In this document: one piece after another, positions 23,138-32,680 of the stretch
Layout: each line of letters opens with the position of its first letter
Position numbering within the stretch: position 1 is the first letter of the stretch
NCBI GenBank assembly: GCA_013368375.1
Contig: JAACJP010000004.1
Coordinates: 682,001-746,000 of the forward strand
DNA: 64,000 bases
Origin: Tricholomella constricta
Taxonomy: Eukaryota; Basidiomycota; Agaricomycetes; Agaricales; Lyophyllaceae
Reading direction: 5' to 3'
Position numbers and translations under genes: made by a program
The notes under the pieces: generated by a model
Seen by the model: the letters and a program-made list of their open reading frames with translations, nothing else
What the model was told of the DNA's origin: nothing
Database searches by the model: none

Positions 23138-24192
23138 TCACATGACCTCAATAACCTCCTTCAGCCTCGTCTCGTCTAGGATTTCGAAGCCCTTCGCCGG
23201 TGTAACCTGTGGACAGGATTAAGTAGCGTACGAGGCGTCACTTCGGCGTAAAGACGCACCTGAGCCAGCTGGACATTGTGTTGATCCAATTTCTCCTCCA
23301 TGACTTGCTTCAACACCCGTAGAGTTAAAACTTGTGCTTCTCTGAGTGTCATTTGCTATGAAAGCCGGTGTCAGTGGCTTCATTGAGACATACACGCCGA
23401 GTCTCCAGCCTACCTTGTGCCATTTATCTTGAAGTTCACTCTGCGCAGCTTCCGAACCTGAACCAATGGCTTTCGCATCATACCGAACGAAAGTTCCCGA
23501 CGGGTCAGTATGGAAGCTGCAATGGATGAGATATACCTGCAGCGTAATCAAATTTAGGACTCACAGTTGCGGGCCCAGCTCGTCAATCCCCGCAATCAGA
23601 AGCGCCACTCCAAACGGTCGGCTCATCATGGCCTCCTCATCGTGCACACTCTCTCCGAACCTCAGGGCAAGATCACACACAGCCTGAGTCACACTCTCCA
23701 CCTTGATCCGCTCGTCATAGGTGAATGCGTGGTTCTGCGCCGTCACGCGGGCATGGTCGATCATGGTACGTGCGTCGGCGGTTAGGCCAGACATCGCGCA
23801 GCCGAGGTGGGCGTCGATCTCCATTATCTTCTCGATGGAGCTGGATTCGAGGAGTGGTGATTGTACGCGCTTTTCAACGGCCAGAACTACGCCCTCGGGC
23901 GTGCGGATGCCCACGGTTGTTGAGCCTAGCTGTTCACAACAACTGTTAAGACGGTGCTCCGTTCACGACGTGTTTACTGACGTACTTTGATGGCTTCGAT
24001 GGCATATTCGACTTTAGAAATGTTATTCGTTAGATTTGAAGCTGAGATACGTTGATCACTTAACTGACCTTGAAAGAGACGTCCTTCAGGTGAGAAAGTG
24101 TTGACACCTCGGTCTATAATCTGGATCAGCGACCTCGAACACCAACGATATCATTGCGACTACCAACCGTATTCCGAACGCGTTAAGAACAT
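23138..24192 (-). CDS. PUP2: 20S proteasome subunit alpha-5 (Pup2)
   Basis: Seven exons on the minus strand (24192-24168, 24113-24069, 24011-23986, 23929-23565, 23516-23414, 23355-23260, 23206-23138) make 242 residues, the usual alpha-5 length. The N-terminal alpha signature is split over tiny exons: [20 protein letters not shown] then [11 protein letters not shown]. Further hallmarks are [19 protein letters not shown], an [13 protein letters not shown] segment, [17 protein letters not shown] and [11 protein letters not shown]. Alpha-5 sits in the outer ring of the 20S core and helps gate the channel and dock the regulatory particle; it is not catalytic. The gene converges with the RidA gene, with about 156 bp between stop codons. 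Confidence 0.93.
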
Positions 24193-24432
24193 GTTGATAG
24201 AGATAACAGGAAATAGAATTGAGAGGGAGTGAAATCTAATGAATGGCTGCTTGCGTGTTCTTCGACGCGCGTTCTGCAGCCCGTGGGAAGTTACTAATTG
24301 GTCCCCATAATCTAATCTCTTCCTTGATGTGGATGTTCTCTCACTCACCGTTCAGCTCGCCGTATCCTTCTTACTTTGTAGAGTCGAATTTCTACTCGAA
24401 ATTCCGGAGGTAATTATCGTAGCAATCGGTAA

Positions 24433-24516
24433 CACAGCATAAGATGAAAAAATTCCCATTTTCAGTAATGTAGGGTTTTTTCAAACTTCTTAACAATACG
24501 CCGACATTTTCCTTGA
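24433..24516 (+). repeat. Left terminal/subterminal inverted repeat
   Basis: Starts CACAGCATAAG. After 26 nt it has TAATGTAGGG, and at 24503-24516 GACATTTTCCTTGA, immediately followed by a second ACATTTTCC. The spacing from the terminal heptamer to TAATGT is 26 nt, exactly as at the right end. Confidence 0.75.
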
Positions 24517-24629
24517 CCACATTTTCCTAGCGTCGTATTTTATTGTATTCTCGAGTTCCCTTGCAATATACTACTTGTATTATTTCATCTCTCGGAATTC
24601 ACCCTCTGCCCTGCCGGCGAGAACTCTTG

Positions 24630-24637
24630 TATATATT
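24630..24637 (+). promoter_or_regulatory. Possible TATA box of the transposase gene
   Basis: TATATATT lies 40 bp before the transposase ATG at 24677, within the element, so the transposon seems to carry its own promoter. Confidence 0.35.
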
Positions 24638-24676
24638 TTGACCTCATCTCGTGCGCACCTGAAGAACAGGCTGACC

Positions 24677-27600
24677 ATGGCAGGCCCTTCAACTATGCAC
24701 AAATGCTACTGTTTGAAGTGCGCTGGGCACCCCGATGGATACGAATTCCAGAGCAAGAACCTCCTTACGAAGCATTTGAAGCGTTACGGCCTTCCAACGC
24801 GAGCCGTTGATCCCGATCCCAAAGCAGAAGAGCAAGCACCTCAAGAGCCCCGTGTTCGAGCGCATCAAGAGCCAGCGCCTCAAGAGCCCCGTGTTCGAGC
24901 GCATCAAGAGCCAGCGCATCAAGAAGGCGGCACCGATCATGATCGACTCGAGCCACATGGCGATCTTGACTTGGACTTTTTTGGCGACGGCGATTTCTTT
25001 GAGAACGACGTTGGCCCAGGGTTTCCTGACGACGATGGCGCACTAGGCAACATAGATGACCGTTCTCCGAGTCCTGAACTGCCCCATGCTGTACCTCATG
25101 TTCCTCATGTGCCGCTGGATCGAGTCTGGCGTCGAGTAGAGCTCCCAGATGTGCGAATACCTGGATCGGACACCGACGAGGTTGACCGACCACCTGTGGT
25201 GCCTCCTGCGTTCGCCGAGGAGCCTTGTGTCCGGCTTGCATACCTGGCGGCAGTCATCAGCAACGTTTATGACCATCTTTCGGTGCTCCAGGCAACAAAT
25301 GGTTTGAATGCCACCCTGAACTCTCTACTGATTGCTGGGAAGCTTCCTGAGTTTCCGCGACCTGTACGAACCCTAGAGAGCGCGAAACGACGTCTTGGAA
25401 TTGACCCGGACCAACATATCACTCAGTACACGGTGTGTCCCAAGTGCTGGAAACACCACACTCCGAAACAAATGGACATGCTTCCCTCGCCGGCTTGTGC
25501 GACTCGCGACTGCACTGGGATTCTATATGAGCTTTATACTGATAGCCACGGCCTGCGAAAACGTCGTCCCTTCAAAGTTGTGCCTCATATGTCAATCATT
25601 CAGACTTTGCGACGTTTTTTTATGCGCCCGGGATTTGCAGCAAGTATTCGAGACAGCCGGAACGCCCGACCGCGCAACTTCGACGATGAAGACTTTGTCA
25701 TGAAGGATATGCACGACGCCGAAGGTTGGGACAAATTAAATACTGGTATGTTTCGTGAGGTTGGGGACCTCGGAACTGTTCGAGATGTGCCGGGCGCACC
25801 TGGCGCTGACACAACCAAGCTCACGAGCCATCGCTTTGGGCTACACCTCACCATCAATACCGACTGGTGAGCATCTCGATTTCGTGCGCGACAGCTGACA
25901 GGTGATATGGACAGGCTTCAACTTCTCTCAAATCGGCCACATTCCACCGGCCCTATCTATATTTCCATCAACGACTTGCCGCGCGATCAGAGGTTTCTCC
26001 AAATCAATGTGATTTGTCCCTGTATCATGCCAGGTCCTTCCGAGCCAAACGCGCAACAGCTAAATCACATTCTCGAGCCCTCGACAAAGGAGTTGTCCAT
26101 GCTACAACACGGTACGACTTCCCGGGGTTTTTTTTTTAATTGGTGCTAAATTATATGCAGGTGTACTGATGGAAATACGTGATCAAGAGCCCGAGCTCGT
26201 CTACGCAGATTACATCTGCAACAACTGCGACACACCCGCCGCTCGAAAAATTTCGGGAACAGCTGGCCATTCCGCCGATTTTCACCCATGCCCATATTGC
26301 GAGACGGTCCTGATTGACATCAACAAGCCACAGACTTACGAAGCTGGTGGTAGGTACATCACATCTGTTGAATGACTGGTCCTTACTATTCTTCTAGGTG
26401 AAACGAAGAAGGATGATTACCAGCTCCTTCGGCAGGCATTTTCTGCGAAGATTTCGTCAACGCGCCGACAGAATAAAATTCTCAAGGACTATGGGGTTCG
26501 GTGGTCGGTTCTAAACGTCCTTGCAAACTGGTTCCCTTCATCGAAAACGGCGCTCGACTTCATGCACAATATATTTCTTGGTTTGATCTGTCACTTCTTC
26601 AGTCAGGTCCTTTTTGCAGCGCATATGTTTTCTGGCGCTGGCGGCAACAATTCCCCGAAGCAACGGTTCGAAGACCTTATTAACAGGGTACGATGGCCCT
26701 CCCATATCACACGACTGCCAAAAAATGTTCGTACCTTTTTATATGTCGAAATAACACTCTGATGCGAGATTTACAGATGGGAGAGAACCAGTCCTTGAAG
26801 AAAGCCGATGAATGGCGTCGCCTTCTCACCATTACGCCCGTTCTACTCTGGTATTCATGGAGGGATGTTAACGACAGTATTCCCAACTCAACGCCGCGTG
26901 TGTCACCCAACGAAGTTATTACGACGACTCACTCTAGGAACAGGCGGGAACTGTATTCTGCATCACTTCTTCTCTGTGTAGGTGTCCGCCTCCTCGCAAC
27001 ACGGACTATCACACTGTCACAGGCACGTCTCGGTCAGGAGTTCCTGGTGCAGTTCTGTCGTGCATGCCTCGGACTTGGTATCTCGCTCGTCATCAATCAC
27101 CACCTTTCAACTCATTTTTTCGACATGATCCGGCGGTTCGGGCCCATCTACGGCTGGTGGCTCTTTGCGTTTGAACGGTTCAATGGTATGCTCGAGAAAG
27201 TCAACCATAATGGCAAAGATGGAGGTAAAATGGAGGTAACTCTCCTCCGCAACTGGGCGCAGACTCAGTTAATCTACGAGCTCCTCCTCTCCCTTCCCCC
27301 GACGGCCCATGATCTCGAACGCGAAATGATCGAACAGGTTATCGAATGTGAAGCTCGGAAGCGCGGCACAATGATGACACAAATTGCGATCTTTAGAAGC
27401 GAAGCGGAGACTGGTATCCCTTTCATTTTATTTTTCACTGCTTCGCGTAGCTGACTTACCACTCAGACAGTGTAAAGCTCCCGAAACGTTTAGGTAAACC
27501 CGTGAGCTTGCGAAACATTGAGCCGGCAGGGGCGATTTACGCTCTCCTGCTCGCATACTTTCAAACTCTGTGGCCAGATCTCAACCTCGTGCCTGAATTC

Positions 27601-28180
27601 TCGCCAATTCCTGGGCGGTCATTTGTGAGCTCTCAGGTGGCAAGATCTGTACCCTACATTCGCAAAGACGGGATACGTTATGGCTGCACTGCCAACAAGC
27701 GAACTCACGCTGACAGCCTCGCCTTCATGTCCACGCCCAATGAAGCGGACCCTCGCGTTGCCATCGAAATACAGCACTTGTTCGTTGTGCAGGTTCCCAA
27801 CTCAAATCAGCGCCCGCATATATGTGCAGTGATCCGACGGCTACGGGGAGGTCACAACATTCCTCCATTTCCGTGGGATCTGTAGTGAGTCCCTTCAGCG
27901 CATTCATTGACACACCGTTGACCCTTTTTCGCAAGTGCATCAATGCTCGGGATTCAAGTTACATACGCGAATGAGTTCATGGCGTCAGAAGTAATAGCAG
28001 TCGCACGAATTGAGGCACCTCTGGCCCTCATTCCTATTCGTTCCGCAGCAATAAATCGGGACCTCTGGGTATCAATTTCTTTTGATCATGTCATTAATTT
28101 AATTGCATTTACGAGCACGGCTGATTACAATTTTACAGACTGGAGCAGAACCTGTGGACTACGAACTTGACTGGGACTAA
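24677..28180 (+). CDS. Tnp2-like (CACTA) transposase
   Basis: Eight exons (24677-25866, 25915-26111, 26161-26349, 26398-26726, 26777-27413, 27467-27884, 27936-28068, 28139-28180) sum to 3135 nt, about 1044 residues, with no in-frame stop. The N-terminus has a C2-type zinc motif (CYCLKC..., then NLLTKHLKRYG) followed by an acidic, repeated RAHQEPAPQEPR segment. A second zinc-binding cluster (TVCPKCWKHHTP...C...C) lies at about residues 253-290. Downstream are Tnp2-type features: GLHLTINTDW, INDLPRDQRF, CIMPGPSEPNAQQLN, CNNCDTPAARK..HPCPYC, and LDFMHNIFLGLICHFF. The enzyme would cut at the element ends and reinsert it. Similar proteins are common in agaricomycete genomes. The uninterrupted frame suggests recent activity. 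Confidence 0.78.
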
Positions 28181-28216
28181 CCTGCATGCGAAGCGTTGAA
28201 ACGAATAGAACTGTCT

Positions 28217-30041
28217 CTAGTGCACCTCTTCATCAGTCGAAGAAAACTCATCATCATCTTTTTCCACCCGAGCTTGACCCATTACTTTGACTGGCCCTGC
28301 CGCTTTCCCTTTCTTCCCAGCGCGCTTGCGCTTCCTTGATGGTCCTGCATGCATGTCGATCTCCTCCAATTTCGGCCGCTTCTTCTGAATCTCTGCCTTC
28401 TCAGCCTTTACCCTTTTTTGCGTCTTGGCGATCTCTTCAGGGTCTTTCGCATCGCCCCACAACTTTCCATTGTCCGCAAGGAGAGCATCATACTCGTCAT
28501 GTCCCGCTGCCTTCTGTTCTTCGAGCCACTCTGTCCTAACCATCCAGCGGCGCGCTTTATTCTTGAGGAGGTTGCTATTGGGGGGAGGTATTTCTTTCGG
28601 TTCACCGCGGACCCTGACAGTGTACTTGTTTGATCGGCGAGGGTCGACGGCGGCATCAATAGCCATGTAGAACTCATTCAGCTGTGTCATCTATGGTGAG
28701 CTTGCCTGCAGTCCCAGTTTCAATGTGACTTACCAAAGGTGTTCGATATAAGGGTGCGCGCGATATGTACTGCTTCGTCACTAATTTTCCGTCTTCATAG
28801 CAGTCTTCGTCGTCGGACATGAGAGTGACGGCCATCGCAGCATCAAATTTGGCGTCCCTGTACTGGTTGTCGATCGGTAGGTTGTTTCTTTTTCGCTCGC
28901 GTACCTCCAACTTCTGATTAACACCATCAGTTCAGGGCTTCGATGGTTACAACATGTAAGCGACTTACTCCTTTTTGGCGAGACTGGCGTAACGATTTCG
29001 ACAGTCCTGGCTTTACCGCCACTATTACAACTTCGTCCTCTGCCACCTCGCCATCTCCGTTCTCCTCTGCGCCCCTTCTCTCTCCTACTGCCGCTTTTTC
29101 AGTCTTTTCCGACTCCTCGGCGGCTTTCCTCACAACCTTGCACAGATCCTTGAATTTTACGATGATACGGGCGTCTCGATCTTCTTTGCTGACATGCGCA
29201 ATGGCAGGTGCTGCCACCGGTGAGGTTTGCGCTCCGTTTTCCTTTAATTCAAAGCTGATCTTCATCAAATTCTTCCAGTTGTCGGGGTCGGTATGCGGCC
29301 GGTCCCAGCGAAATCGCATGAGCGGAATGGTCGTTCCAGGCTTCACTGGCCAGGCCTCGGTCTCCCGGGGATACGGTGGCAAGGCTTCGGCTGTGAGGCG
29401 CCCTGGGCAGCCCATGGCATCGATAAAGAGTGTCCGGATGAGGGCCTACGGGTAGAGGTGAGTTTAATGAGCTATCCGGCCCGCAACAAAGTACTGACCT
29501 TGAACGCATTGCTATTTGCATGGGCAGTGCTCAATTGAATGGCATGGACAGTTTCGTTGTCCATGCCGCTCCCTCCATCGGACTCCTGGCCCTCCGAGTC
29601 CTCCACCTCATGAGCAACCTGGGCCTTTGTTACCTCCACCATCTCTTTCAGCGTCCTAAACGACCCCTTCACCTCGGCTATGGAGTTCCTCAACACTTCG
29701 AGACTCTTTGCTACCGTCTCTCGATCCTTCGTCGCGTCCTCCCGAAGTTTGGTAACTTCTCCCTTCAACCTCTCATTTTCGGTGATAAGTCCGCCGAATT
29801 TCAATTTCAGGCTCGCGAGTTCGGAGACTACGGCCCCTCGCGAGATCCTTTCACGGCTAGGTGCAGGCACATGTTCGGTAGTCGTCTGGAGTCGGGGGTC
29901 AAGAGGAGAGGTAGGGGGAGAGGTCGTCACAGGGTAAGGCACTGCTGAGCTATCGGTCCACCCAGGGAAAGGCGGGGACGTGTCAAAGATCCCCTCCGGT
30001 CTGTTGAATGGTAGATAGCTTGTAGGGGAGCTCGAGGTCAT
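28217..30041 (-). CDS. Second protein of the CACTA-like element, function unknown
   Basis: Four exons on the minus strand (30041-29499, 29445-28969, 28913-28734, 28690-28217) encode about 557 residues. Residues 1-80 are Ser/Pro-rich. About 80-160 form a predicted coiled coil (VSELASLKLKFGGLITENER, then repeated heptads). Next is a conserved-looking block LFIDAMGCPGRLTAEALPPY. Near residues 345-400 come SDDEDCYEDGKLVTKQYISR and APLYRTPLMTQLNEFYMAID, with charged basic stretches and a C-terminal KRKRAGKKGK likely nuclear signal. I do not recognise a named domain. By analogy with TnpA of plant EnSpm it may bind the subterminal repeats, but only its position inside the element and the coiled coil/basic composition support that. 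Its stop lies 36 bp from the transposase stop (tail to tail). Confidence 0.65.
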
Positions 30042-30253
30042 CTTACGACGCGTCGTTGTAGTCTATAGTCACTGCAATCATCATTCTGGCATTCGGCGCG
30101 CGTACAAAAAAAAACTCGACGTCATCATTATAAATAGAACACATTTTGCTGCTGGCATATTGTAAGGATATTTTCAAGGGAAAAGGCTAGGGTAATGAGT
30201 TGAAAACGAGGAAATACTCGTACATATCCCGGAAAGAAAATCCTCGATGTAAT

Positions 30254-30327
30254 TCAAAGAAAATGTCAGGAATTCTGACATATCTCCCACATTATCTCAA
30301 ATCGAAAATTTACGGTATTGTGCTGTG
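30254..30327 (-). repeat. Right terminal/subterminal inverted repeat
   Basis: Read on the minus strand from 30327 it begins CACAGCACAATACCG, has TAATGTGGG after the same 26-nt spacing, then GACATTTTCTTTGA at 30267-30254, differing from the left copy at one of 14 positions. Confidence 0.75.
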
Positions 30328-30446
30328 TAAAGGAATGATTTTTAGTAAATGTAATCTTGGCCCGGATGTGAAGTCATCAGATACTCCATCGTGCCGGCAT
30401 CTGGAATTGCATATATCCAAACCATCCAACTACCATCATTACCACT

Positions 30447-31755
30447 ATGGCTGCCCTAGAACTCACGACTGCAGATCTTCAGGAGATCTTGAAGTTCACC
30501 GTGGAACTTGCGAGGACGGCCGGGAAGCTCATCCTTGAAGGCTCTCAGGTGATCCAATCGGCGTCCGACTCTGATGTCAACCAGAAGAAGAATTCCGTAG
30601 ACCTGGTCACTGAATACGACGTGAGGGTGGAAGAACTAGTCAAAAAGGAGCTCAAAGGGAAATATCCCGATTACAAGTTGTGAGTGCGACGCGTCTTCTA
30701 ATGACCTCCTAACTCACCGCCCAGTGTAGTATCGGAGAGGAATCTTACGCTGCTGGCTCGCGCCCACCTTTGACGGACGAGCCTACGTTCTGTGTAGATC
30801 CTATCGGTGCGTAGGCATAATCAAATCATTGTGTGGCGAACTTACCGTTCACTTTCTTCCTCAGATGGAACAACGAACTTTATTCACGGATTCCCCTTCG
30901 TTTGTATCTCCCTCGGGCTGATCTATAAACGTCGTTCTGTTCTTGGGGTCATCTATAACCCCTTCCTAGACCACCTTGTATGTCCTGTATATTTTATCAG
31001 GAGATCACAGGTCTCAACGTTGCCAATGCAGTATACAGGTATCAAAGGACAAGGTTCCCATCTTACCCGTGGCTCTGCAGCCCCTCTCAAACTACCACTC
31101 TCGTCCTCGCCAAAGTCTTTGCCATCATTATCCCAAGCCGTCATTGGTAAGATTGCGTTAACAATAAATGACGCGCCTCATTTTTGACCTCTCTACGAAT
31201 AGCGGTGGAGTGGGGTTCGGACCGACGTGAAAGGACAATCACCTCCAAGTCGACTTCTTTTGGGCGCCTTGCTGGAGACCCCGCCCAAGGTATTACTGGT
31301 GGAAAAATGGCGCACTCGCTCCGATCCATGGGGAGCGCGGCGCTCAACTTTGCGATGGTCGCCCAGGGTGGCTTAGATCTTTACTGGTGCGCCATTAATG
31401 ACTGCGCGACTCCAATAACATCTTTACACATATCCAGGGAGATCGGCTGCTGGCCGTGGGATGTCTGTGCCGGCATCGTCATTGCGGAAGAGGCAGGAGG
31501 TGTGGTTACTGGCTCGCATGCCGATTTCGCCGCCACCGCATCTTCCGACGCTTTCGGTGATGTTACGGAAGAGATTCTCACAGGACGAAAATATGTCGTC
31601 GTCCGAGCTATCAGCGGCAATCTAGTGAGTGGTCTTGTCTGGTGCCCATATTCAATACTATCTAACTTTGGCAACAGGGTGAAACGGCATCCGATGCACA
31701 ACAACGGATCATCAAAGAGTTCTACGACACTGTGGAAGATGTCCCCACGAACTAG
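30447..31755 (+). CDS. Inositol monophosphatase family enzyme
   Basis: Seven exons (30447-30679, 30730-30806, 30865-30977, 31032-31146, 31203-31386, 31438-31624, 31678-31755) give 328 residues. The family hydrolyses inositol 1-phosphate and related sugar phosphates with Mg2+ (and is lithium-sensitive in many members). Metal-binding motifs are visible: KNSVDLVTEYD, then IGEESYAAG (Glu at about 81-82), [20 protein letters not shown] (about 100-119) and WPWDVCAGIVIAEEAGG (about 245-261). The third motif is usually WDxAAG; here it is WDVCAG, a tolerated change. Length is slightly above the usual 270-300 because of a low-complexity Ser/Pro/Leu loop near residues 155-180. The start ATG lies just 119 bp outside the transposon's right end, so that insertion sits in its promoter. 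Confidence 0.9.
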
Positions 31756-32680
31756 ATCCCGCGAAAGTACCTCGATCAACGAAGTTCAGATGATTAGAAG
31801 AATCCTAAAATGTTGTCGTGAGCATACTCCAGTCTCGAGCAAGTTGTGAGAAGTTCCGAGGTGGACGGCCGGAGTTTCTTCGGCAGAGCACTCCATTTTA
31901 TAAAGAAATATGTGCCGCATATCTCCCCAAGTCACTCATGCAATTTTCTGCCCGCTCCCCTATAGGAGGCGTCTCGCCAATGAGAAATTGAGAGCGATGA
32001 CGACATGGCTGCACGGAAGTAACTCACGGCGCTGGCCAAACAAGTAACAATAAGCTCGGCAATCGGAGTCGCGTAACGTCACAGCACATGCGCGTACTTG
32101 GAAACGATTCATCAACTTCTTGACTTCGTGATGTACACGAGAACATACGCCGTGATACTTGGACACCGGCAGCCGCTGCCATTTACCCCAGTTCAAGGTG
32201 ACATTCTCTCCACAACGACTTCAGCGCGTCTCTTGTACATGAGTGGATTCTGAATTATAGATCCTGGTTCTTCAATCTCATAAAGGTGTTCTGGTTTAAA
32301 AATATTCAGGAAAACGATTGGAAACGTCCATCCATGTTTCTGCGGCCCGCTTGCGCTACTCCATGGGGAGAACGGTCACTTTCTAGATGCGTGGACATAG
32401 GCAAGCGTTTGCGCTGGCCACGAGCCTTCTCCATCCCTAATAACGATCCAGCCAATATCCTGATCGCAATGCAGCGCTCTATCTACGATCTGGTGTGAAC
32501 ATATGTCCCTAGACGGACCGGGGGACGGACCGCCTCATCAGCTGATACCATGGACTTCCTGCCCGTGTGGTGTTGGTGTGGAGGGCTCGCACTTAAAACA
32601 TACTTGGGGAAGCGTGTACGATGTGACCTCCCTGCTTCTCTTCTCTTCCTTTTAGGCGTGAATTTTCCGTGGCGCGGGGT
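31756..32680. other. Intergenic, no gene seen
   Basis: About 925 bp between the phosphatase and the sugar transporter. Short open frames have no family resemblance. Confidence 0.5.

Larger units (their letters stand above)
24433..30327. mobile_element. CACTA-like (EnSpm/CMC-type) DNA transposon, apparently complete
   Basis: A 5.9-kb element bounded by 5'-CACAGCA (24433-24439) and TGCTGTG-3' (30321-30327), which are exact reverse complements. It is flanked by the 3-bp direct repeat TAA (24430-24432 and 30328-30330), as expected for a target-site duplication of this class. Further inside, both ends share TAATGT.GG and GACATTTTC(C/T)TTGA in inverted orientation. Inside are two convergent, intron-containing genes with uninterrupted frames: a Tnp2-like transposase (24677-28180) and a second protein (28217-30041). 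Ends starting CAC, a 3-bp duplication, subterminal repeats and a two-gene content all fit the CACTA superfamily. Confidence 0.8.

Noticed and set aside
24432..30328. Alternative element boundary including one more A/T (ACACAGCA/TGCTGTGT)
   Set aside because: It would leave flanks TA and AA that do not match, whereas the CACAGCA boundary leaves a matching TAA on both sides.
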